Part shown: positions 17,652-25,616 of the stretch, one piece after another
Layout: every line of letters begins with the position of its first letter
Numbering within the stretch: position 1 is the stretch's first letter
The notes under the pieces: generated by a model
Told to the model about the DNA's origin: nothing
Seen by the model: the letters and a program-made list of their open reading frames with translations, nothing else
Database searches by the model: none
Translations under genes and position numbers: made by a program
Assembly (NCBI GenBank): GCA_003477405.1
Contig: QUDE01000009.1
Coordinates: 1 to 64,000, forward strand
Origin: Ruminococcaceae bacterium AM07-15
GTDB taxonomy: Bacteria; Bacillota; Clostridia; Oscillospirales; Butyricicoccaceae
Direction: 5' to 3'
DNA: 64,000 nt

Positions 17652-17911
17652 ACGCCGAGAAGGAAAAAGTGCAAAAAGAGCTGCGCCAGTTGGAAAACCG
17701 CCAGAAAACCCTGCTGAACAAGCAGCGTGACGCCGAACGCCGGGCCAGAACCCGCCGTCTGATCGAGCGCGGGGCCATTGTGGAGGGCGTGTTTTCCCTG
17801 GCTCCCGACCTGTCCGGTGAGAAAGTCAAGGCATTCCTTGTCGCTCTTTCCCACCTTCCAGGGGCGGCGGAACTGGCCACAAAACTGCCACAATCCGGGG
17901 ACGAGCCGTAA
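17630..17911 (+). CDS. DUF3847 family small protein
   Basis: A 93-residue protein: a basic coiled coil (residues 5-50, KEKVQKELRQLENRQKTLLNKQRD) followed by RTRRLIERGAIVE and a small C-terminal fold. DUF3847 genes usually sit directly before a MobA/MobL relaxase, as here, and may be accessory mobilization proteins. ATG 17630 is used; ATG 17648 is also possible. It overlaps the upstream regulator gene. Confidence 0.75.
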   Translation: MGTVEQMNAEKEKVQKELRQLENRQKTLLNKQRDAERRARTRRLIERGAIVEGVFSLAPDLSGEKVKAFLVALSHLPGAAELATKLPQSGDEP

Positions 17912-17925
17912 GTCCCTTGGTTACA

Positions 17926-17954
17926 AGGGCGCACTTATGCACCGTTGCCGGTGC
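17926..17954 (-). other. Candidate oriT of the IME (MOBQ type)
   Basis: On the minus strand a 6-bp inverted repeat GCACCG-GCAA-CGGTGC (17954-17939) is followed at once by ATAAGTGCGCCCT. The core TAAGTGCG/CCCT is the nick region of R1162/RSF1010-type oriT, and the order repeat-spacer-nick is the same. It lies between the DUF3847 and mobA genes, the usual place. The predicted nick falls between 17930 and 17929. Confidence 0.7.
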
Positions 17955-18106
17955 TGTGCGTCCTGCCGGGAGCTGTTGCGTACTTCGTCCGCGATGGGGC
18001 GCTACGCTCCCCAAATCCCTTGTGCGCTCCGCAGAGCCAAACACCCGCTTCGCGTCTGTTCGGTTCCACGGAGCCTAAATTGCCTCACGGAAAGGAGGTG
18101 CGTGTT

Positions 18107-19537
18107 ATCGCTATCTGCCATATCCCCATCAAAATCATCCAGCGCAGCAAGGGCAAATCCGCCGTTGCCGCAGCCGCCTACCGCAGCGGCACTAAGCTGA
18201 CAAATGAGTGGGACGGCCTGACCCATGACTACACCCACAAGGGCGGCGTTGTCCATGCGGAAATCATGCTGCCCGTCCACGCCCCGCCGGAATTTGCAGA
18301 TCGCTCCACCCTCTGGAACAGCGTGGAGCAGATCGAGAAAGCAAGGGACAGCCAGCTTGCCCGCGAGGTGGAAGTGGCCCTGCCCCGTGAACTGACACCG
18401 GAACAGCAGCTTGCCCTTGTCCGGGCCTATGTGAAGGACAACTTTGTTGCCGCCGGTATGTGTGCAGACTTCGCACTCCATGACAAAGGGGACGGAAATC
18501 CCCATGCCCATATTCTGCTGACCATCCGCCCGCTGAAAGAAAATGGCGAGTGGGGCGCAAAGTGCCGCAAGGTCTATGATCTGGACGAGCGCGGCCAGCG
18601 TATCCCAAACGGTAAAGGGGGCTGGAAGAATCACCGAGAGGACACCACCGACTGGAATGACAAAGGAAAAGCTGAAGTCTGGCGGGCGGCGTGGGCGGAC
18701 TATACCAACCGGGCATTGGAGACAGCGGGAAGGCCAGAGCGTATCGACCACCGCAGCTACAAACGGCAGGGCCTTGATAAAATCCCTACCGTCCACATGG
18801 GCGTAGCTGCTACCCGCATGGAGCGCCGAGGAATTGCAACCGAAAAAGGTAATCTCAACCGCCAGATTGCCGCCGACAACAAGCTGCTCCAAGAGATTAA
18901 GGCTCGCATTACCCGACTTTACAACTGGTCAAAGGAGGAAGTCGAAAAGCCCGCTAAGAAAGGCATTATGGCTGAACTGTGGGAGGCACAGCAGCAGCTA
19001 AAACAGGCCAACACCCGCACCGGCAAAATCCGGGCTTTGCAGGAGAGTGCCGCCTTGTTCAACTTTTTACAGTCGAATGGTATCCAGTCCATGCAGCAGC
19101 TGCATGAAAAGATAGTGGACATGAATGCCCGCTACTATGACCTGCGCGGCAAGATCGTCAGCGCCGAGCGCCGGATTGCCGCCCTCACCGAGCGCGGGGA
19201 AATGTGGGCGCAGTACAACAGGTACAAGGCCATCCGCAAGCAGCTTGACAAGGTGAAACCAGCAAAACGGGAACTGTTCGAGCAGCGCCACAGCCGGGAA
19301 CTGGCTCTCTATGAAGCAGCGGCCCGGTATCTGAAGGAACTCAAAGACAGTGGCGAGGCCCTTACACCCAAAACATGGGGACGGGAGATCGCCCAACTGA
19401 CTGCTGAAAAAGAGGCAAACACTTTGCAGATGAAAGCTATGCGGGATGAATTGAAGGCCGCCGAACAGCTCCGCAAGGCAGCCAATCTGTTAGCCCGACA
19501 GGGCCAGCGCCACAAGAAGGAGGAGCACGAGTTATGA
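18107..19537 (+). CDS. mobA: MobA/MobL relaxase of the IME
   Basis: A 476-residue MOBQ relaxase. The opening IAICHIPIKIIQRSKGKSAV and AAAYRSGTKL are diagnostic, with DYTHKGGVVHAEI and the catalytic histidine triad in GDGNPHAHILLTIRPL (about 125-140). The C-terminal half is a basic coiled coil. Starts: AAAGGAGG (18091-18098) is 8 bp before ATC 18107, where relatives have ATG; GTG 18098 is in frame but overlaps the ribosome site. I place the start at ATC. It nicks oriT for mobilization by a helper transfer system, plausibly the ICE's own when intact. Confidence 0.85.
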   Translation: MAICHIPIKIIQRSKGKSAVAAAAYRSGTKLTNEWDGLTHDYTHKGGVVHAEIMLPVHAPPEFADRSTLWNSVEQIEKARDSQLAREVEVALPRELTPEQQLALVRAYVKDNFVAAGMCADFALHDKGDGNPHAHILLTIRPLKENGEWGAKCRKVYDLDERGQRIPNGKGGWKNHREDTTDWNDKGKAEVWRAAWADYTNRALETAGRPERIDHRSYKRQGLDKIPTVHMGVAATRMERRGIATEKGNLNRQIAADNKLLQEIKARITRLYNWSKEEVEKPAKKGIMAELWEAQQQLKQANTRTGKIRALQESAALFNFLQSNGIQSMQQLHEKIVDMNARYYDLRGKIVSAERRIAALTERGEMWAQYNRYKAIRKQLDKVKPAKRELFEQRHSRELALYEAAARYLKELKDSGEALTPKTWGREIAQLTAEKEANTLQMKAMRDELKAAEQLRKAANLLARQGQRHKKEEHEL

Positions 19538-19571
19538 CCATGACCCATTGGCCGGTTTGGAATGCGGCAAC

Positions 19572-19970
19572 ATGAGGAAACGCACCCCTGCCCCCGTCCC
19601 CATTATGGACTATCGCCAGTATCGCAAGGTACGGCGGCTGGTACATGAGTGCTGCAACTATAACGGCGGCAACTGTATTGCGCTGGATGGCGGCGAGGAA
19701 TGCGTCTGTGTTCAGTCCATTTCCTACTCCCTGTTGTGCCGCTGGTTTCGGGCGGCGGTGCTGCCGCTGGACAAGGAACTGGAAACAGCCCTGTTTTATC
19801 GGCTGGACGCCAAGCGTTGTACCGTCTGTGGGGCATTGTTCCGCCCTGGCTCCAACCGGGCCAAATACTGCCCGGAATGTGCCGGACACATGAAGCGCAT
19901 CAAGGCCGCCCAGCGCAAGCGCAAACAGCGGGCAAAGTGTCACGCTTTAGGGCCTGAAAAGCCCTTGTAA
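19572..19970 (+). CDS. Cysteine-rich VLP domain protein
   Basis: A 132-residue protein with Cys-rich N-terminal part (HECCNYNGGNCIALD, CVCVQSISYSLLCRWFRAAVLPLD) and a C-terminal zinc ribbon (CTVCGALFRPGSNRAKYCPEC). It is a paralogue of the ICE gene at 31692. Its ATG overlaps the stop of a 13-codon frame starting at 19534 inside the relaxase stop region, suggesting coupled translation. The family recurs beside relaxases and MobC in these elements; function is not established. Confidence 0.8.
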   Translation: MRKRTPAPVPIMDYRQYRKVRRLVHECCNYNGGNCIALDGGEECVCVQSISYSLLCRWFRAAVLPLDKELETALFYRLDAKRCTVCGALFRPGSNRAKYCPECAGHMKRIKAAQRKRKQRAKCHALGPEKPL

Positions 19971-20082
19971 ATCAAGGTTTTTTCGAGGGTGTCGGCGGGG
20001 GCCTGATAGATTTATCCTTTGGCCCCCAAAACGGCCCTCTAAATGGGGACTAAGCCCCAATACAAACCCCAAGGAGGAACCC

Positions 20083-20817
20083 ATGTCAGACAATCGAAAA
20101 TATTACTACCTGAAACTCAAAGAGAACTACTTTGACGATGACTCCATTGTACTGTTGGAAAGTATGCAGGACGGTGTCCTGTACTCCAACATCCTGCTCA
20201 AGCTGTATCTGAAATCCCTGAAACACGGCGGGCGGCTCCAGCTTGACGAGAATATCCCCTACACGGCGCAGATGATCGCCACCATCACCCGCCAGCAGAT
20301 CGGCACTGTGGAGAGGGCCTTGCAAATCTTCCTGAAGCTGGGCCTTGTGGAAGTGCTGGACAGCGGCACCTTCTACATGAGCAATATCGAACTGCTGATC
20401 GGACAGTCCTCTACCGAGGCCGAGCGAAAGCGTGCGGCGAGACTCCAAAACAAGGCTCTGTCCGCGCCCCGGACAAAGGTTGGACATTTGTCCGACATTC
20501 GTCCACCAGAGATAGAGATAGAGTTAGAGAAAGAGATAGAGATAAAGAGAGAGATAGAGAAGGGACAAGCCGCCCGCGCCTATGGTCGTTACCAGAATGT
20601 TTTCCTGACGGACAAGGAACTGGCAGATTTGCAGGCCAGCTTTCCCACCGTATGGGGCCAGTACATCGAAAAACTGTCGGAGTACATGGCTTCTACCGGC
20701 AAGCGGTATCAGAGCCACGCCGCCACCATCCGGCGCTGGGCCAGCGAGGACGCCAGGAAAGCGGCTCCGCCCTCTCGCAACCGGGATTACAGTGTAAAGG
20801 AGGATGAAACCATATGA
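20083..20817 (+). CDS. Replisome organiser / RepA-like initiator
   Basis: A 244-residue protein. The N-terminal 120 residues (YYYLKLKENYFDDDSIVLLESMQDGVLYSNILLKLYLKSL) are a phage replisome organiser winged-helix domain. The middle, about residues 142-166, is an almost pure Glu/Ile/Lys stretch encoded by GAGATA-like hexamers. The C-terminal domain (LADLQASFP, YIEKLSEYMASTGKRYQSHAATIRRW) resembles DnaD/DnaB2-type loaders. The gene overlaps dnaC by 4 bp. Together they should replicate the excised circle. Confidence 0.8.
   Translation: MSDNRKYYYLKLKENYFDDDSIVLLESMQDGVLYSNILLKLYLKSLKHGGRLQLDENIPYTAQMIATITRQQIGTVERALQIFLKLGLVEVLDSGTFYMSNIELLIGQSSTEAERKRAARLQNKALSAPRTKVGHLSDIRPPEIEIELEKEIEIKREIEKGQAARAYGRYQNVFLTDKELADLQASFPTVWGQYIEKLSEYMASTGKRYQSHAATIRRWASEDARKAAPPSRNRDYSVKEDETI
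20509..20563 (+). repeat. GAGATA-like hexamer tract inside repA
   Basis: About eight imperfect GAGATA/GAGTTA/GAAAGA units in tandem within the repA frame. The unit length is a multiple of three, so the reading frame tolerates copy changes. It could be a simple-sequence expansion or iterons placed within the initiator gene. Confidence 0.55.
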
Positions 20818-21677
20818 TTGAGATTACAGCAGAAATCCGGGCGCTGATTGACAAGGCAGCCGCCGGTATGGAACTGTCGGGGAACGAGTACATAGACCCG
20901 GCAGACGGCCTCGTTCACTGTAAGAAGTGCGGCGGCCAGAGGCAAACCGTTGTGCCATGCTTTGGGAAACCGGGCTACTTCATGCCCCGCTGTATCTGCC
21001 AGTGCCAGCGGGAGGCCGAGGAACAGCGCAAAGCCGCCGAGGAACGGCAGCGCCGCATGGAGCGGATCAAGCACCGGAAAGCCCAGGGCTTACAAGACCG
21101 CTATCTGTACGACTACACCTTTGCCAACGACAACGGCCAAAATCCTCTGATGGACAAGGCCCGCGCCTATGTGGAGAACTGGAAAGAGGCATACCGAAAC
21201 AACACCGGCCTGCTGCTGTTCGGGGATGTGGGAACCGGAAAGTCCTTCTTTGCCGGTTGTATCGCCAACGCCCTGCTTGAGCAGGATGTGCCAGTGCTGA
21301 TGACGAACTTTCCCACCATCCTGAACCGTCTGACAGGGATGTTCTCTGAGGACAGGGCAGAGTTTATCGCCAGCTTTGACGAGTATGACCTACTTATCAT
21401 TGACGATTTGGGTGTGGAGCGCAGCACCGAGTATGCGATGGAGCAGATGTTTTTCGTCATTGACAGCCGCTACCGCAGCCGCAGGCCCATGATTATCACC
21501 ACAAACCTGAAGCTGAGCGAACTAAAGGACCCGCCCGACCTGGCCCACGCCCGTATCTATGACCGCATCCTGGAACGGTGCGCCCCGATCCTCTTTGACG
21601 GGAAAAACTTTCGGGAGGAAAATGCCGGGGCCACCAAACAGGCGGCGAAGGACATTGTTAACCGTAAGCACGACTGA
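20814..21677 (+). CDS. DnaC-like helicase loader
   Basis: A 287-residue AAA+ ATPase. A zinc-finger-like N-terminus (CKKCGG, CICQC, residues 27-65) precedes Walker A FGDVGTGKSFFAG (about 137-149), Walker B LLIIDDLGVE (about 196) and sensor motif MIITTNLKLSEL. It matches DnaC/IstB-type helicase loaders. ATG 20814 overlaps the repA stop, so the products are made together and presumably load the host replicative helicase on the IME origin. Confidence 0.85.
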   Translation: MIEITAEIRALIDKAAAGMELSGNEYIDPADGLVHCKKCGGQRQTVVPCFGKPGYFMPRCICQCQREAEEQRKAAEERQRRMERIKHRKAQGLQDRYLYDYTFANDNGQNPLMDKARAYVENWKEAYRNNTGLLLFGDVGTGKSFFAGCIANALLEQDVPVLMTNFPTILNRLTGMFSEDRAEFIASFDEYDLLIIDDLGVERSTEYAMEQMFFVIDSRYRSRRPMIITTNLKLSELKDPPDLAHARIYDRILERCAPILFDGKNFREENAGATKQAAKDIVNRKHD

Positions 21678-21719
21678 TTTTGGCCGGACGGCGCAGCCCC
21701 GCCCGGAGAAAGGAGCGCC

Positions 21720-21911
21720 ATGAGCGAAGAACCCCGTACCATGCAGCCTGCAGACACTATCCCGGCCAGAGCGCCGGAAGACGCCCCCGCGCTGGTAAAG
21801 AAAATCGGCAAGACCACCTACAAGGTGCGCGTCCATTTCAGCCAGACCAGCACCGAAACGATGAGCGATAAGATCAAGCGTATGCTCAAAAACGAGATAC
21901 AGCAGATGTGA
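21720..21911 (+). CDS. TnpW family small transposon protein
   Basis: A 63-residue protein. The core KKIGKTTYKVRVHFSQTS followed by ETMSDKIKRMLKNE is the signature of the small transposon-encoded TnpW-type proteins found in Tn4451-like elements. The start follows GAAAGGAG. Function unknown. A protein of similar build sits directly before the ICE recombinase at 40810. Confidence 0.75.
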   Translation: MSEEPRTMQPADTIPARAPEDAPALVKKIGKTTYKVRVHFSQTSTETMSDKIKRMLKNEIQQM

Positions 21912-21989
21912 CTGGCTGATAAAGCCAGCCGCCTTGTGCTAAACTGATGATGGTACACACCAAAACTTTTAGCCAAGGAGGACACGAAA

Positions 21990-22355
21990 ATGCTGTACAC
22001 AGAAAAAGGGAAAAACGAGATTGAACGCATCCGTGAGGTGTTTAAGGAACACATCCGACAAATGACCGCTTATGATTTGGTTTGGTCAGACAAAGTTGGC
22101 TATGTTTGGCTGGCTATTTCCCTTGACCCGTTCTATGTTGACACCGGCAACAGGATAGAGTCTGCGGCGGATCTCTGCTGGGAATGCCTGAATGATGTTG
22201 CGATGGATGTTATGGAGATGACAGGAAACGATCACGACATTGAGGACGCCGATCCGCTGGAACTGGCCGAGATTAAGCGGCGCTGGAAACCCTATATCGA
22301 CCAACTGCCGGAATATGCGTATATCTGCGACAATTTACTAAGTGGACGCAAATAA
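21990..22355 (+). CDS. Hypothetical acidic protein at IME right end
   Basis: A 121-residue protein I do not recognise. It is acidic, probably all-helical, with three Trp in the first half and LAEIKRRWKPYIDQLPEYAY near the end. It has its own AAGGAGG site 29 bp after a spacer and is the last gene of the IME, followed by a terminator. Likely cargo or an element-specific factor such as an anti-restriction or directionality protein; nothing in the sequence decides. Confidence 0.6.
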   Translation: MLYTEKGKNEIERIREVFKEHIRQMTAYDLVWSDKVGYVWLAISLDPFYVDTGNRIESAADLCWECLNDVAMDVMEMTGNDHDIEDADPLELAEIKRRWKPYIDQLPEYAYICDNLLSGRK

Positions 22356-22367
22356 TCCATCCCAAAG

Positions 22368-22405
22368 AGTGTCAGGAGCTAAAATGGGCTTCTGGCACTT
22401 TTTTG
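22368..22405 (+). terminator. Terminator at IME right end
   Basis: AGTGTCAGGAGC and GCTTCTGGCACT arms flank an 8-base loop and are followed by six T. It isolates IME transcription from virD4. Confidence 0.75.
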
Positions 22406-22452
22406 TGGCATTTTCGTGAATTTGATTAAAAAGTCCTTGACAACTTGTTTCG

Positions 22453-23331
22453 GGCAAGACAGCCAAGAGCATTTTGATCTCCTGCGGCGCTCGTCTGGCC
22501 CCCTTTGACATCCCCCAGCTCCGGGAGATCATTGCCTATGACGAGCTGGAGCTGGACAAGATCGGGGATCGGAAAACGGCGGTGTTCTTCCTGATCTCGG
22601 ACACCACCCCCACCTACAATTTCCTTGTGGCCCTGGCCTTTTCGCAGATGTTCAACCTTCTGTGTGAACGGGCGGACAACAAGTACGGGGGCCGTTTGCC
22701 CCATCATGTGCGGGTGCTGTGGGACGAGGCGGCCAACACGGGACAGGTGCCGAACCTGGAAAAGCTGGTGGCCGTCATTCGCTCCCGTGAGGTAAGTCTG
22801 ACCCTCTTTTATCAGCAGTTGGCCCAATGCAAGGCCATCTATGACAAGCACGCAGAAACGATCCTGGGCAACATGGACAGCGTGATATTCCTGGGAGGTC
22901 GTGAGGGCAGCACCATCAAGGAAATCTCGGAAACCTGGCTGGGCAAGGCCACCATCTATATGCAGACGGATGGGCGCTCCAAGGGCCAGTCCGAGAGCTA
23001 CAACCTCAACACCCAGCGGTTGGGCCGAGAGCTGATGACCCCCAGCGAACTTGCCACCATGCCCGGTGACAGGTGCATTTTGCAGCTCCGGGGCCTGCCC
23101 CCGTTCTATTCTCCCAAGTACGACCTGAAACAGCACCCCAACTACAAATTCACGGAGGAGGCGGATAAAAAGCGCAACGCCTTTGACCTGGACCGGCTGA
23201 TCCGCCGCCGGAGGCGGCCCGGTCTGGACGAGGCTTGCGAGGTGTACCAGGTGGACGAGCCGATCCCGCTCACGGACGAGGACGAGGACATCCTCAACTA
23301 TGACGATGTGGACGACCCGGACGCCTTTTGA
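22453..23331 (+). pseudogene. virD4: VirD4/TraG coupling protein, 3' half
   Basis: The C-terminal 292 residues of the coupling ATPase, resuming in frame at GGC-AAG (22453). It contains LISCGARLAPFDIPQLREI, the TraG C-terminal motif VLWDEAANTGQVPNLEKLVAVIRSRE (Walker B-like DEAAN) and IFLGGREGSTIKEISETWLGKATI. A TTG at 22474 could start an N-truncated product but lacks a good ribosome site. Joined to the 5' half the protein is 610 residues, the normal family length with no residues missing. Confidence 0.9.
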
Positions 23332-23346
23332 GATATAGCTTTGTTT

Positions 23347-23361
23347 GGGACACTTTGTCCC
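23347..23361. promoter_or_regulatory. ICE operator site 5
   Basis: GGGACACTTTGTCCC, 16 bp after the virD4 stop and upstream of the Maff2 gene. Confidence 0.75.
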
Positions 23362-23426
23362 AAGGCCGCCGCCCATTGGGGCGGCTATTTTTATGGCCGG
23401 GTATATCCCGGAGAAAAGGAGGATAT

Positions 23427-23639
23427 ATGCAGTTTTTCACTTCCGCGATCACTACTTTGCAGACCCTTGTTGTGGCCCTGGGCGCTGGCCTGGGCGTATG
23501 GGGTGTTGTCAATCTCCTGGAGGGGTACGGGTCCGACAATCCCGGCTCCAAAAGCCAGGGCATGAAACAGCTCATGGCGGGCGGCGGCATCATCCTGCTG
23601 GGCACCACCCTGATCCCCGTGCTGGGCACTCTGTTTTAA
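23427..23639 (+). CDS. Maff2 family small membrane protein
   Basis: A 70-residue protein with two hydrophobic helices (7-28 LQTLVVALGAGLGVWGVVNL, 48-68 LMAGGGIILLGTTLIPVLG) joined by a short polar loop (EGYGSDNPGSKSQ). This is the Maff2/TrbC-VirB2-like small protein found in every Tn1549-type transfer operon, perhaps the pilin-like subunit. ATG follows AAAAGGAGG. The VirB6-like gene begins 12 bp later. Confidence 0.85.
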   Translation: MQFFTSAITTLQTLVVALGAGLGVWGVVNLLEGYGSDNPGSKSQGMKQLMAGGGIILLGTTLIPVLGTLF

Positions 23640-23651
23640 GGCTGACCGCCT

Positions 23652-24518
23652 ATGGACTTTCTCACCGACTGGCTCACAGGTTGGCTAAAAGACCTGCTCA
23701 TTGACGGCATCATGGGCAACCTGGGCGGGCTGTTTGACAATGTGAACGCCTCGGTTAGGGATGTCGCGGCACAGGTGGGAACCACCCCGGCGGCGTGGAA
23801 CGCCGGGGTGTTCTCCCTGATCCAGCAGCTCTCCGAAACGGTGATCTTGCCGATTGCCGGAATGGTGCTCACCTTTGTTGCCACCTACGAGCTCATTCAG
23901 ATGCTTTTGGAAAAGAACAATATGCACGAGGTCGATGTGGCGAACATCTACAAGTGGATGTTCAAAACGGCGATTGCAATTCTGATCCTGTCCAACACCT
24001 TCAATATCGTAATGGCGGTATTTGATGTGTCGCAAAGCGTGATCTCCAGTGCGTCTGGCCTGATCCAAGGCTCTACCGATATTTCAGCGGATATGCTGGC
24101 GGACCTGGAGACCACTTTGGAGGGAATGGGCGTCGGGGAACTCCTGGGCCTGTTCATGCAATCCATCTTGATCCAGGTGTGTATGTTCGCGCTCAACATC
24201 ATCATCTTTGTTATCGTGTATGGCCGTATGCTGGAAATCTACTTGATGACCAGTTTGGCCCCCATCCCCGTGGCGACCCTCTCCAACCGGGAGCTGGGGA
24301 GCATGGGGCAGAACTACATCAAGTCCCTGTTTGCCGTGGGATTCCAAGGACTGCTCATTCTGGTGTGCGTGGCAATCTACGCCGTGCTTGTCCAGGGGAT
24401 CGCCACCAGCGGGGACCCCATCGGGGCCGTATGGGGCGCGATGGGCTACACGGTGCTGCTCTGCTTTATGCTGTTCAAAACTGGCAGCATCGCAAAGAGT
24501 ATCTTCGGCGCACATTGA
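23652..24518 (+). CDS. VirB6/TrbL-like conjugation membrane protein
   Basis: A 288-residue protein with about six membrane segments. Typical features are the LTDWLTGWLKDLLIDGIMGNLGG opening, LSETVILPIAGMVLTFVATYELIQML, VANIYKWMFKTAIAILILSNTFNIVMAVF, LEIYLMTSLAPIPVATL and the C-terminal VLLCFMLFKTGSIAKSIFG. It is the CD1107-type inner-membrane channel component of CTn elements, corresponding to VirB6. It lies between Maff2 and the methylase in a tightly packed operon. Confidence 0.85.
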   Translation: MDFLTDWLTGWLKDLLIDGIMGNLGGLFDNVNASVRDVAAQVGTTPAAWNAGVFSLIQQLSETVILPIAGMVLTFVATYELIQMLLEKNNMHEVDVANIYKWMFKTAIAILILSNTFNIVMAVFDVSQSVISSASGLIQGSTDISADMLADLETTLEGMGVGELLGLFMQSILIQVCMFALNIIIFVIVYGRMLEIYLMTSLAPIPVATLSNRELGSMGQNYIKSLFAVGFQGLLILVCVAIYAVLVQGIATSGDPIGAVWGAMGYTVLLCFMLFKTGSIAKSIFGAH

Positions 24519-24531
24519 GGGAGGAGGTAAA

Positions 24532-25605
24532 ACGACCAGCAAAACGATCACTTTGGGGAGCTTGTTTGACGGCATCGGCGTTTTCCCTCTGGCCGCCCGG
24601 CGCAACGGAATCGTCCCCCTGTGGGCCAGCGAAATTGAGGCCGCTCCTATTTCCATCACCAAGCGGCATTTCCCGGACATGGCGCATTTGGGGGATGTTA
24701 CGAAACTGGACGGAGGGGCGATCCCGCCGGTCCACATACTCACCTTTGGCTCCCCGTGTCAGAACCTATCCCAGATCGGACGGCGGGAGGGATTGACTGG
24801 AGCAAAATCCAGCCTGTTCTTTCAGGCCATCCGCATTATTTCAGAAATGAGGGAGGCGACAAATCACCTTTTTCCAGTTATCACTGTTTGGGAAAACGTC
24901 ATGGGAGCATTTTCATCTAATGACCGGATGGATTTTAGAGCCGTGCTATCCGCCTTCACAGACGCCGAGGTTCCAATGCCTTCTTCTGGAAGATGGGGAA
25001 ACGCCGGAATGGTGCGAGGGAGATGTCCCGACATCGCCTGGAGGCTCATGGACGCCCAATACTGGGCAGAGCCCCGCCTGGCACGACGGCAGCGTATCTT
25101 CCTCGTGGCGGATTTTGGAGGCAGACGCGCCCCGGAAATATTATTTAAGCCCCGCCCAATGCGCTCACTTTCTCAAACTGGCGCAGATCGCGGGCTTTCC
25201 CCCGCCCCCGGAGATCGAGGCTCTTTTCTTGATCCAGGGGGGCGCGTACCCGTCGTCCGACCCTTTCAATGCTACCGGATGCGGACAGCCGCAAAAGAAC
25301 GATCCCGAGAGGCGTTCCAAAACAGTTTTGGATTATCAACTGACCCTTTTCCCACTCTTTTAGCGGGAGGCGTCAGCCCCTTTGCCTTTTGGTATGAGGA
25401 CGATCCGGCAAGCGGCTGTGTACGGTTCCCTACGGAGCTGGAGAGCGAGCGCCTGATGGGTCTGCCGGAGGGCTGGACCAAGTACAGCGCGGACGGCAGG
25501 GAAATTTCCCCCACCAACCGCTACAAGGCCCTGGGCAACGCGATTGCGCTGCCATGCGCGGACTACATCATGGCTGGAATATGCGAGGCTCTAACCAGGG
25601 AATGA
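24532..25605 (+). CDS. DNA cytosine-5 methyltransferase (ACG start)
   Basis: A 357-residue C5-methylase. Motif I is LGSLFDGIGVFPLA (residues 6-19), the catalytic cysteine lies in FGSPCQNLSQIG (about 74), motif VI in TVWENVMGAF, motif VIII in RLARRQRIFLVADFGG, and motif X in TNRYKALGNAIALPCADYIM. The target-recognition region between VIII and X is unusual: low complexity in this frame while another frame stays open (see 24920). GAGGAGG (24520-24526) is followed after 5 bp by ACG 24532, and no ATG/GTG/TTG in frame lies at a usable distance, so ACG is the likely start. It would protect the ICE from restriction. Confidence 0.8.
   Translation, partial: TTSKTITLGSLFDGIGVFPLAARRNGIVPLWASEIEAAPISITKRHFPDMAHLGDVTKLDGGAIPPVHILTFGSPCQNLSQIGRREGLTGAKSSLFFQAIRIISEMREATNHLFPVITVWENVMGAFSSNDRMDFRAVLSAFTDAEVPMPSSGRWGNAGMVRGRCPDIAWRLMDAQYWAEPRLARRQRIFLVADFGGRRAPEILFKPRPMRSLSQTGADRGLSPAPGDRGSFLDPGGRVPVVRPFQCYRMRTAAKERSREAFQNSFGLSTDPFPTLLAGGVSPFAFWYEDDPASGCVRFPTELESERLMGLPEGWTKYSADGREISPTNRYKALGNAIALPCADYIMAGICEALTRE
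24920..25363 (+). CDS. Overlapping frame within the methylase gene
   Basis: A 147-codon open frame, shifted by one base against the methylase. Its second half reads SWTPNTGQSPAWHDGSVSSS, WRILEADAPRKYYLSP, then CAHFLKLAQIAGFPPPPEIE. That is the pattern, as I remember it, of phage-borne proteins with SLSQIL, KYYLSPKAC and ILRRA-x2-RGK-x-LP, which I believe arise from the same alternate frame of methylase genes. The ATG has only a weak GGGAG site 12 bp upstream. It may be a genuine second product, or a by-product of methylase constraint; I cannot decide without alignments. Confidence 0.4.
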   Translation: MTGWILEPCYPPSQTPRFQCLLLEDGETPEWCEGDVPTSPGGSWTPNTGQSPAWHDGSVSSSWRILEADAPRKYYLSPAQCAHFLKLAQIAGFPPPPEIEALFLIQGGAYPSSDPFNATGCGQPQKNDPERRSKTVLDYQLTLFPLF

Positions 25606-25616
25606 GCAAGAACTTC

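Larger units (their letters stand above)
11293..22454. mobile_element. IME with serine recombinase and MOBQ relaxase
   Basis: An 11.2-kb insertion splits virD4. The only sequence shared by both junctions at the crossover is GG (11293-11294 and 22453-22454). Collapsing the two copies gives AGC-GGC-AAG, i.e. Ser-Gly-Lys, which restores the virD4 frame and the family's G-K-T-A-K-S-I-L motif. The restored target has the dyad CTTGCC-AGC-GGCAAG. The cargo is a serine recombinase, a two-component system, sigma-like regulators, a MobA/MobL relaxase with oriT, Rep and DnaC. It has no type IV secretion genes, so it is mobilizable rather than self-transmissible. None of the ICE operator sites occurs inside. 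Confidence 0.9.

Noticed and set aside
20482-20495. An operator-like GGACATTTGTCC in the IME repA gene
   Set aside because: The centre is two bases instead of three and the outer bases do not match, so the half-site spacing differs from the ICE dyad.
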